A stretch of DNA of 5,569 nt from Clostridia bacterium (lineage in GTDB: Bacteria; UBA6262; WVXT01; JAUXBS01), in contig JAUXBS010000097.1 of NCBI GenBank assembly GCA_030619245.1, positions 1 through 5,569 of the forward strand, written 5' to 3'. The position numbers and the translations under genes are program-made. Shown in pieces: positions 1 to 5,569 of the stretch. The stretch's first letter is position 1; every line of letters begins with the position of its first letter. Below the pieces are notes generated by a model that searched no databases, was not told where the DNA came from, and was given only the letters and a program-made list of their open reading frames with translations.

Positions 1-102
1 AACATTATTGGGCTTGGAATAAAAAATATTTCAGGGATAATTATTGGAAAAGCGCTGTATACTGAATCAATAAAGTTATCTGAAGCCATAAAACTAGTGT
101 AA
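1..102 (+). CDS. hisA: HisA, C-terminal end only (5' truncated by window edge)
   Basis: This is the last 33 codons and the stop of a gene entering from the left. HisA is the (beta/alpha)8-barrel isomerase that converts ProFAR to PRFAR in histidine biosynthesis, in the cytoplasm. The visible tail contains GIIIGKALY followed by an I-x-L-x-E-A-I helix. This matches the phosphate-binding strand and last helix of HisA ('G.I.GkALYeg...l.eA'). The related HisF normally ends differently, with an AASIFHFGE-type segment, so HisA is preferred. hisI begins 20 bases downstream, which supports a his-operon context. The catalytic residues lie outside the window. The main uncertainty is the short visible length. 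Confidence 0.82.
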   Translation, partial: NIIGLGIKNISGIIIGKALYTESIKLSEAIKLV

Positions 103-122
103 TGATGTTTTAAAGGATAAGA

Positions 123-506
123 ATGAAGTTCATCAAGGCATTGAAGTTTGACAGAAAGGGATTGATTCCCGCGGTAATACAGGATTATAAGGACGGTAAG
201 GTGCTTATGGTCGGCTGGATGAGCAGGGAATCCCTGAGGAAAAGCCTCAGGACGGGTAAAACCTGTTTCTGGAGCAGGTCCAGGAAGAAACTCTGGACCA
301 AGGGGGAACAGTCGGGAAACTTCCAGTTAATCAGGGAGATAAGGTTTGACTGCGACGCGGATACATTGTTAATAAAGGTCAGGCAGGTGGGGAAGGCCTC
401 GTGCCACAAGGGATACCGTTCATGTTTCTACATGAAAGTTGATAAAAAAGGTAACTGTAAAATTGCCGGGAAAAAGGTTTTTGACCCGGAAAAAGTTTAC
501 TCATAA
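123..506 (+). CDS. hisI: Phosphoribosyl-AMP cyclohydrolase (HisI), monofunctional
   Basis: HisI opens the purine ring of phosphoribosyl-AMP, the third step of histidine biosynthesis, as a cytoplasmic metal-dependent (Zn/Mg) dimer. At 127 residues it has the usual length of a stand-alone HisI; no HisE pyrophosphohydrolase domain is fused to its C-terminus. Family motifs appear in order: LIPAVIQD (14-21), GWM (31-33), FWSRSR (49-54), LWTKGEQSGN (57-66), the metal-binding DCDAD (76-80), and SCHKGYRSCFY (93-103). C94, H95 and C101 are the expected zinc-site residues, so the enzyme looks intact. The ATG at 123 has an AAAGGA ribosome-binding site at 112-117, five bases upstream. It follows hisA by 20 bases and was probably cotranscribed with it. 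Arginine codons are strongly skewed: eight AGG, one AGA, one CGT. Confidence 0.97.
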   Translation: MKFIKALKFDRKGLIPAVIQDYKDGKVLMVGWMSRESLRKSLRTGKTCFWSRSRKKLWTKGEQSGNFQLIREIRFDCDADTLLIKVRQVGKASCHKGYRSCFYMKVDKKGNCKIAGKKVFDPEKVYS

Positions 507-515
507 GGAAGCTGG

Positions 516-555
516 CCGTATTTTTGTCCTCTCACCCGGGGGGAGAAAGATACGG
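516..555 (+). other. Long imperfect hairpin in the hisI-accD spacer
   Basis: The arms 516-533 and 538-555 can pair over 18 positions around a four-base loop (ACCC, 534-537). Fourteen pairs are Watson-Crick, three are G-T wobbles (522/549, 530/541, 532/539), and one is a G-G mismatch (526/545). The outer stem CCGTAT/ATACGG is perfect. No T-run follows the right arm, so this is not a standard rho-independent terminator in the plus direction. It fits better as an RNA processing or stability stem, or an attenuator-like element separating his expression from accD. The pairing is read directly from the sequence; any function is inferred. Confidence 0.5.
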
Positions 556-584
556 TAATGTATGAAGCTGATAAGAGAAATGCG

Positions 585-589
585 GGAGG
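585..589 (+). promoter_or_regulatory. Shine-Dalgarno site that fixes the accD start
   Basis: GGAGG lies within a purine-rich GGGAGGGAG run (584-592), with five bases between it and the ATG at 595. This is a near-ideal ribosome-binding site. The more upstream in-frame ATG at 562 has no such site at a proper distance: its nearest purine run (538-545) is about 16 bases away and would be buried in the 516-555 hairpin. Confidence 0.72.
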
Positions 590-594
590 GAGTT

Positions 595-1419
595 ATGGCG
601 GTAGAAATGCCTCATAAAAAGAAGAGCGTGCCGGATGGTTTATGGATAAAGTGTGATGGCTGCCAGGAGATAATTTACAACAAGGACCTGGAGAATAATC
701 ACATGGTGTGCCCGAAGTGCAATCATTATTTCAGGCTCAATGTAAAGCAAAGGATAGAGCTTCTGGTAAATCCGGGCAGTTTCAGGGAATTCGGCGCCGG
801 GATACAGCCAAAGGACCCCCTGGGTTTCAAGGATTCAAAAACCTATGTGGAAAGGATAAAACAACACCAGAAAAAGACAGGTTATCAGGATGCGGTTATT
901 ACAGGCTTTTCAAAGATAGGTAAGAATGATGTGGTTCTCGCGGTAATGAACTTCAGTTATATGGGCGGCAGTATGGGGTCTGTTGTAGGGGAGAAGATAA
1001 CCACAGCAATAGAAAAGGCGGTAAAAAAAAGGTATCCTGTAATAATTGTTTCTTCTTCGGGCGGGGCGCGTATGCAGGAAGGGATATTTTCATTGATGCA
1101 GATGGCGAAGACAAGCGCGGCCCTTTCCCTCCTGGACAGGAAAAAAATTCTCTTTATATCTATGCTTATTGACCCGACAACAGGCGGGGTATCAGCCAGT
1201 TTTGCGATGCTGGGAGACATTAATATTGCTGAACCCGGAGCCATGATCGGTTTTGCGGGCCCCAGGGTGATAGAACAGACAATAAAGCAAAAACTTCCTC
1301 CCGATTTTCAAAGGTCGGAGTTTCTGCTTGAGCATGGAATAATTGATATGATTGTTGAAAGGAAGGATTTGAGGGATACGCTGGATAGTATTCTAAGTTT
1401 ACTCAAAGAGAAAAAATGA
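595..1419 (+). CDS. accD: Acetyl-CoA carboxylase carboxyltransferase subunit beta (AccD)
   Basis: AccD pairs with AccA to transfer CO2 from carboxybiotin on AccB to acetyl-CoA, giving malonyl-CoA, the committed step of fatty acid synthesis. From the ATG at 595 the protein is 274 residues, near the family norm of about 280-300. An N-terminal four-cysteine zinc ribbon is complete: C20-x2-C23 and C39-x2-C42, preceded by the typical GLW-x-KC. The crotonase-fold carboxyltransferase domain follows, with SSSGGARMQEG (153-163), DPTTGGVSASFA (193-204) and the E-P-G-A-M-I-G-F-A-G-P-R stretch (213-224). These are the family's conserved acyl-CoA and oxyanion-hole segments. An alternative start at 562 would add 11 residues but lacks a good ribosome-binding site. 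The stop overlaps the folC start as ATGA, indicating coupling; accD-folC adjacency is known in many bacteria. accA is not in the window. Confidence 0.96.
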   Translation: MAVEMPHKKKSVPDGLWIKCDGCQEIIYNKDLENNHMVCPKCNHYFRLNVKQRIELLVNPGSFREFGAGIQPKDPLGFKDSKTYVERIKQHQKKTGYQDAVITGFSKIGKNDVVLAVMNFSYMGGSMGSVVGEKITTAIEKAVKKRYPVIIVSSSGGARMQEGIFSLMQMAKTSAALSLLDRKKILFISMLIDPTTGGVSASFAMLGDINIAEPGAMIGFAGPRVIEQTIKQKLPPDFQRSEFLLEHGIIDMIVERKDLRDTLDSILSLLKEKK

Positions 1420-2726
1420 CTTATAAACAGGCGCTGGATTATATAAACAGTCTGGAATGCCTGGGCATAAGATTTGGCCTTTCTAATGTTAAAAAGGTAT
1501 CAGGTTTCCTGGGCAAACCCGAAAAGAGTTTCCGCTCCATACATATTGCAGGAACAAACGGCAAGGGGTCGGTTGCTGTAATGCTGGATAATGTACTGCG
1601 GGAAGCAGGCTTTATAACGGGGTTGTACACGTCGCCTCATTTAATAGACCTGACTGAGCGCATTCAGGTAAATGGCAGGAGGATTTCAAAAAGGGAGCTT
1701 GCGCGGCTGGCAGGGACCGTCAGGGGCGCGGTAAAAAAACTTTCGCTGAAACTGACTTATTTTGAATTTCTTACCGTTATCGCTTTCCTGTTCTTTGCTT
1801 TAAAGGAAGTTGATATCGCCGTGCTTGAAACAGGCATGGGCGGCCGTCTTGACGCCACGAATGTGATTGAAAATCCACTGGTTTCCGTTATTACGAATAT
1901 AGACTATGAACATATGGATTATCTTGGCAGTACCCTTGAGTCAATCGCGGGGGAAAAGGCGGGGATAATAAAGAAAAAAGGGACGGTTGTAACGGGGGTT
2001 AGGAACGGCAGGGCGCTGGAAGTCATAAAGAAGGTATGCAAAGAGAAGGAAGCAAAGCTTTTCTGCGCGGGAAAAGACATCAGCGCCAGGATTTTAAGAA
2101 CTGATAACGGGTTCCAGGAATTCAGTTATAAAGGTATTTACAGCGCTTACGGGGGATTAAGGATAAAACTAAGGGGGGAACACCAGGTATGGAATACGGC
2201 GCTGGCGGTTGGGGCCATTGAAGTCCTCAGGTCAAAAGAGGTTCCGGTAAGCGAGGAGAGTATACGTAAAGGGCTTGCAGGTTCAGCCTGGCCGGGAAGG
2301 CTGGAATTACTGAAAATAAAAGCCGGAGGAAAGAGGGTTAGAATAATCCTGGATGGCGCGCACAATCCTTCAGGCATAGTTTCCCTGGGGGATTTCCTGC
2401 GCGGGAAATACATTTGTTATGATGATTTAATCCTGGTTTTTGGTTCCCTGGAAGATAAGGATTTTAAACTGATGGCATCAGGGATAGTCCCCCTGGCTGA
2501 TAGGGTTGTTATAGTTTCACCAAAAGTTAAAAGGGCATTAAACAGGAGTATGTTAAGGGATGAAGTATTGAAGTACGCGCGCGGTAATAACGTGTATGAT
2601 TCACGTACGGTAAGCGAGGGGTTAAGGAAGGCAATTGAACTGTCAGGCAGTAAGAGCCTGGTTTGTATCGCCGGTTCGCTTTATGTGATTGGAGAGGCAA
2701 AAAGAGCGTTGAAAAGGTGGGTGTAA
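1416..2726 (+). CDS. folC: Bifunctional folylpolyglutamate synthase / dihydrofolate synthase (FolC)
   Basis: FolC is a cytoplasmic Mur-ligase-family ATPase that adds L-glutamate to dihydropteroate and/or to reduced folates. The 436-residue length is typical. Motifs in order: the P-loop AGTNGKGS (45-52), TSPHL (72-76), FEFLT (116-120), ETGMGGRLDATN (138-149) with the Mg/ATP-site acidic residues, a YEHMDYLG segment (164-171), IAGEKAGIIK (177-186), GEHQ-x2-N (254-260), WPGRLE (292-297), the C-domain DGAHNP (313-318), and a terminal AGSLYVIGE (419-427). All look intact. The sequence alone does not show whether both activities are present. The ATG overlaps the accD stop by four bases, with a modest AGAG ribosome-binding site at 1407-1410. 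The stop is one base from the next start. Confidence 0.96.
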   Translation: MTYKQALDYINSLECLGIRFGLSNVKKVSGFLGKPEKSFRSIHIAGTNGKGSVAVMLDNVLREAGFITGLYTSPHLIDLTERIQVNGRRISKRELARLAGTVRGAVKKLSLKLTYFEFLTVIAFLFFALKEVDIAVLETGMGGRLDATNVIENPLVSVITNIDYEHMDYLGSTLESIAGEKAGIIKKKGTVVTGVRNGRALEVIKKVCKEKEAKLFCAGKDISARILRTDNGFQEFSYKGIYSAYGGLRIKLRGEHQVWNTALAVGAIEVLRSKEVPVSEESIRKGLAGSAWPGRLELLKIKAGGKRVRIILDGAHNPSGIVSLGDFLRGKYICYDDLILVFGSLEDKDFKLMASGIVPLADRVVIVSPKVKRALNRSMLRDEVLKYARGNNVYDSRTVSEGLRKAIELSGSKSLVCIAGSLYVIGEAKRALKRWV

Positions 2727-2727
2727 T

Positions 2728-3726
2728 ATGAGTTTGAGTAATTACAGGTATTCCCTGGGAGTGGACATAGGAGGGACCAATATAACGGTGGCCCTGGTGG
2801 ACAGGAAAGGGAATATAATCAAAAAAATGAAATACAGCGCTGACATTCAGGAAAAGATTGAAGTTTTCGTACAGCATATAGCGGCTGAACTGGAAGAAAT
2901 AAGCAAGGGCGTTCCCGTAAGTTCTATCCGGGGGATTGGCATAGGGGCGGCTGGTTTGATAGACCATAAGAAGGGGGCTATAAAGGATTCTCCCAATATG
3001 TACAGAAACAGGGTTCCTCTGGTGAGTTTATTAAAAAGAAAGATTAAAAATAAGAATTTGTCAAAACTTCCGGTATCTCTTGAAAATGACGCGAATGCCG
3101 CTGCGTGGGGCGCATATAAATTAGAAGTCCCTGCCGGAGTGAAGGATATGATCTGTGTTACTCTGGGAACAGGAGTTGGAGGAGGAGTGATAATAGACGG
3201 CAGGATATATAGAGGATTTGATGGTCTGGCGGGAGAACTGGGGCATGTTGCAGTTAATCCATCAGGCCCCAGGTGTAACTGCGGGAGTTACGGCTGCCTG
3301 GAAAGGTATACGGGGTCAGGTTATATAGTTGAGAGGGTTGTCAGGGAGATAAAGAAGGGCAGTAAGACAAAGATAACCGGATTTGTAGATGGTAAATTAA
3401 ATCGTATCACGCCAAAAATTATTACCGAAGCGGCAAAAAAGAAGGATGCTCTGGCAAAAAAAACCTGGAAGGAAACAGGAGAATATCTCGGGATTGGGCT
3501 GGCCGGTGTAATTAATGTTTTGAACCCGGAGGCCGTTGTATTCAGCGGCGGTGTTTCCCGCGCGGGCAGCCTGTTTCTTGAGCCGATGAAAAAGGTTATC
3601 CGGAAACGTTCATACGTCAGCAGGAAAAAGCCGGTTAAATACATTATATCCAGGTTAGGCGACGACCTTGGAGTTATTGGAGCAGCTATGCTGGTCAGCC
3701 AATTTAATGAAAAGAAAAACCGATAA
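2728..3726 (+). CDS. ROK-family sugar kinase, probable glucokinase
   Basis: This 332-residue protein has the actin/hexokinase-like ROK fold and should phosphorylate a hexose with ATP in the cytoplasm. Seen in order: phosphate-binding DIGGTN (13-18), EN-D-AN with the catalytic base D121 (119-123), adenosine/phosphate loop LGTGVGGG (146-153), sugar-binding GELGH (169-173), and the ROK zinc motif C183-x-C185-x4-C190, where H173 supplies the fourth ligand. GGVSRAG (274-280) is the second nucleotide loop. There is no N-terminal helix-turn-helix, so it is an enzyme rather than a NagC/XylR-type repressor. The usual Trp in the sugar-proximal 'PNL..W' segment is absent (PNMYRN, 89-94), which leaves specificity open: glucose is the default, while N-acetylmannosamine or another hexose is possible. 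AGGTGG (2715-2720) is the ribosome-binding site. Its 3' end overlaps lptD by 20 bases. Confidence 0.9.
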   Translation: MSLSNYRYSLGVDIGGTNITVALVDRKGNIIKKMKYSADIQEKIEVFVQHIAAELEEISKGVPVSSIRGIGIGAAGLIDHKKGAIKDSPNMYRNRVPLVSLLKRKIKNKNLSKLPVSLENDANAAAWGAYKLEVPAGVKDMICVTLGTGVGGGVIIDGRIYRGFDGLAGELGHVAVNPSGPRCNCGSYGCLERYTGSGYIVERVVREIKKGSKTKITGFVDGKLNRITPKIITEAAKKKDALAKKTWKETGEYLGIGLAGVINVLNPEAVVFSGGVSRAGSLFLEPMKKVIRKRSYVSRKKPVKYIISRLGDDLGVIGAAMLVSQFNEKKNR

Positions 3727-5569
3727 ATGGAAAAAGCGGCCGTTTACCATCCACAGGGGCCCTGTTCCGTCAAAGATAAATAGAATAGTTTTAAAAGCAG
3801 GGACAATACTTGCCGTTACACTTATCTTTTTAAGCTTCCATTCGATTTCCTATGCTTCAAACACCGGTGAGAATTACGATACGGTATTTTCCACAGTTCC
3901 CGCTCCGGGCGCTGAAGAAAATCACGTCCTGGAATTTTCCACGTCTTCCGCTTCAGGGTTTGAAGAAAGCTACAAGGTTGAACCTTCCACGGTTTCTTAT
4001 ATTGAAGATGAATTTAAAGTGAGTTTTCCTACTGACGGGCTGGGTATCCCCATCAGGATTAAATCCGATTATGCCAGGTATATCAGGGAAGAGGATAAAT
4101 TGTTTGTCAAAGGCAATGTGGAGGTTGAATACGAGGGTACCGTTATAAAGTGCGATGAACTGGACATCAAAATCAAGGAAAAGGAAATTGAAGCGAGGGG
4201 AAACTGTTCCATAGAGGATGATTACCTGGAGGTATTGGGGAGCAGTATAACTTACAATTATGAGACAAAGGACGGTGTTGTGCTCAACGCGAACTGCAGG
4301 GTTGATAAATGGTATTTAAAAGGCCCTAAAATGGTGAAGAAAGGCAAGAAGAAGTTCATTCTTTATGACGGATACTGCTCTTCCTGTGACCTGTTTCCGC
4401 CTCATTATAAGTTTGCGGCAAAAAAAATAGTAATCGTGCCTAAGAAAAAGATTGAATTCTGGATGGTTGGGTTGAGTGTTTTTTACAAAATTCCGGTCAT
4501 GGGTTCACCGTGGTTTATAATACCGCTGGATAAAAAAGGGTTAAAGGGGAGGCCGGGCAATTATGAGTTTGGAGAGGATGGGGTGGATGGATATTATGTC
4601 AAGGTCTGGCATCCTTACAGGCTAATAAAGGAATTGGATGGACTGGCTGAGGTCAAGTATTCCCAGAAGAATCAATGGGCGTTTGGCATGGACAATAAGT
4701 ATGAAGCGGAGGGGTTGAAAGGAGACCTTATCGTTCAGCATAATAAATTCCATTATACTGTTGAAAATACAACTATACCCGCAACCAGGAGTAACTGGCT
4801 TATTCACGGTAAGCATAATCAGGATTTTGCCGGGGTTGGAATTCCCGGGTTGCTTCTGCAGGCAAATATTAACTATATGAATAACAGTGATTTCAACAAG
4901 AACTATAACCGTGATGAAGGAGTAGCTCTGAGAAGGAAGGATATGGAACTCGTTACAAGTGAAATATCGTCTGATATGGCTCTTACATACAGCAGGCCTA
5001 ATTATAGCCTGGGTATGGTACTGGACAGAAAAGACAAGTGGGATGCGGATACAGAAAGGTATTACCCGACTTTACGCAAGGCGCCTAACCTATATTTCAA
5101 TCTGAACAGAAGGAAAATACTTGGAATTTTCAAGTTGCCGGTATATGCGGATGCCTCTTATAGAAGCGGTACAACATATACGAATAACTATGAATTAAGT
5201 ACAGATACTTCCAGTCCAACTTACGGTTTAAGAGAGAAGAATGATTATTATTTGAAAAATGCGGATGTCAATGCGGCGTTATCCACCAGTTTCAGTATTA
5301 ATAAGATAAATACCCTGAACTTCAATTTCAATTATTATAATAACCGGAAGGATAGGATGAGCAAGGATGATTTAACGAAATATTATAAGGAGGGAATCAG
5401 CGGCGGGTTTGGCTGGACCTCGGATTTGATGATGGTCTGCCTGCTGCCGGTAAAAATGAATTACGCGTTTAAATGGGATTTTGTAAGTAATAAAGCAACG
5501 GGCAATAGTATAAATTTCAGGATTGATTCCACCAGGGGGAGGGGCAGCGAAAAAGGGAAGGTAAAAGCG
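3707..5569 (+). CDS. lptD: LPS-assembly protein LptD (OstA/Imp), 5' part; continues past window edge
   Basis: An uninterrupted frame of 621 codons reaches the window end with no stop. LptD is the outer-membrane barrel that, plugged by LptE, inserts lipopolysaccharide into the outer leaflet. Residues 1-50 look like a signal peptide with a long basic n-region, a hydrophobic core at about 34-44 and a likely SYA cleavage site after A50. A repeat-bearing linker follows (61-106), then an OstA/LptA-like beta-jellyroll (about 117-245, including DYARYIREEDKLFVKGNV). The jellyroll-to-barrel junction is recognisable: Y-C-S-S-C-D (223-228), P-P-H-Y, then FYKIPV and PWFIIPLD (259-275). From there to the end the sequence has alternating aromatic and polar barrel strands. 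The family RKSGFL segment after the first strands is not recognisable, so it is a divergent member. ATG 3707 is the only good start before the signal peptide; it overlaps the ROK gene and lacks a strong ribosome-binding site, suggesting coupling. A full LptD is usually 700-850 residues. Confidence 0.85.
   Translation, partial: MKRKTDKWKKRPFTIHRGPVPSKINRIVLKAGTILAVTLIFLSFHSISYASNTGENYDTVFSTVPAPGAEENHVLEFSTSSASGFEESYKVEPSTVSYIEDEFKVSFPTDGLGIPIRIKSDYARYIREEDKLFVKGNVEVEYEGTVIKCDELDIKIKEKEIEARGNCSIEDDYLEVLGSSITYNYETKDGVVLNANCRVDKWYLKGPKMVKKGKKKFILYDGYCSSCDLFPPHYKFAAKKIVIVPKKKIEFWMVGLSVFYKIPVMGSPWFIIPLDKKGLKGRPGNYEFGEDGVDGYYVKVWHPYRLIKELDGLAEVKYSQKNQWAFGMDNKYEAEGLKGDLIVQHNKFHYTVENTTIPATRSNWLIHGKHNQDFAGVGIPGLLLQANINYMNNSDFNKNYNRDEGVALRRKDMELVTSEISSDMALTYSRPNYSLGMVLDRKDKWDADTERYYPTLRKAPNLYFNLNRRKILGIFKLPVYADASYRSGTTYTNNYELSTDTSSPTYGLREKNDYYLKNADVNAALSTSFSINKINTLNFNFNYYNNRKDRMSKDDLTKYYKEGISGGFGWTSDLMMVCLLPVKMNYAFKWDFVSNKATGNSINFRIDSTRGRGSEKGKVKA
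3887..4024 (+). repeat. Imperfect 48-bp tandem repeat in the lptD linker (about 2.9 units)
   Basis: Three consecutive in-frame units encode FSTVPAPGAEENHVLE (residues 61-76), FSTSSASGFEESYKVE (77-92) and the shorter, diverged PSTVSYIEDEFKVS (93-106). Each has an S-T start, an acidic E-E/E-D centre and a hydrophobic-charged end. Units 1 (3887-3934) and 2 (3935-3982) match at about 31 of 48 bases by hand count, without gaps. The repeat lies between the signal peptide and the OstA-like domain, so it probably forms a flexible periplasmic linker. It appears to be an old internal duplication. Confidence 0.6.

Noticed and set aside
516..560. Rho-independent terminator after hisI
   Set aside because: The stem is strong, but no T-run follows the right arm; the next bases are TAATGTATG.
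558..617. A 19-codon frame starting ATG TAT just before accD, considered as a leader peptide
   Set aside because: It overlaps the accD start out of frame, has no run of regulatory codons such as His, and its purine-rich upstream sequence lies in the hairpin stem.
708..923. A 71-codon plus-strand frame within accD
   Set aside because: It is an alternate frame over the AccD zinc-ribbon region with no motif; the AccD frame explains the sequence.
957..1244. A 95-codon minus-strand frame inside accD
   Set aside because: It is antisense to the conserved AccD carboxyltransferase core; no family match or independent start signal is visible.
2527..2967. A 146-codon open frame on the minus strand across the folC-ROK junction
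   Set aside because: It lies fully antisense to two well-supported genes, has no recognisable motif, and its composition follows from the plus-strand codons.
3321..3644. A 107-codon minus-strand frame inside the ROK kinase
   Set aside because: It is a hydrophobic-looking frame produced by the complement of Lys/Glu-rich coding sequence, fully inside a well-supported gene.
3727..3783. An 18-codon frame with ATG directly after the kinase stop
   Set aside because: It ends after 18 codons and lies in a different frame from the long lptD frame, which already covers this stretch.
4622..4816. A 64-codon minus-strand frame within the lptD region
   Set aside because: The plus strand is open without interruption from 3707 to the window end and encodes LptD features, so this is a shadow.

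Overview
The window is fully packed with plus-strand genes. It reads as the middle of one long bacterial housekeeping operon: end of hisA, hisI, accD, folC, a ROK-family sugar kinase, and the first 621 codons of an lptD/ostA-type outer-membrane gene that runs off the right edge. I see no rRNA, tRNA, CRISPR array, insertion sequence, phage gene or clear intrinsic terminator.

Layout: 1-102 is the C-terminus of HisA. A 20-base gap leads to hisI (123-506). The only real intergenic space (507-594) holds a long imperfect hairpin and the accD ribosome-binding site. accD (preferred start 595) ends inside the folC start codon (ATGA overlap, 1416-1419). folC ends one base before the ROK kinase (2728-3726). 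The kinase overlaps lptD (from 3707) by 20 bases. The three tight junctions after accD suggest translational coupling and one transcript.

Roles: HisA and HisI act in histidine biosynthesis. AccD is the beta subunit of the acetyl-CoA carboxylase carboxyltransferase, which makes malonyl-CoA for fatty acids. FolC makes dihydrofolate and/or folate polyglutamates. The ROK protein phosphorylates a hexose, probably glucose. LptD is the outer-membrane translocon that places lipopolysaccharide in the outer leaflet. The set is a growth and envelope housekeeping cluster rather than a single pathway; fatty acid synthesis and LPS export are the only evident functional link.

Organism: LptD implies a diderm (Gram-negative-type) bacterium. 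Arginine is written mostly AGG (8 of 10 Arg codons in hisI, counted by hand), ATA is common for Ile, and GC looks moderate. With this gene order, an under-sampled diderm lineage (for example Omnitrophota or Elusimicrobiota-like) is a guess, not a demonstrated assignment.

No novel defence, mobile or regulatory system is evident. The points most worth a second look are the hisI-accD hairpin, the divergent LptD with its unusual cysteine layout, and a three-unit repeat in the LptD N-terminal linker.
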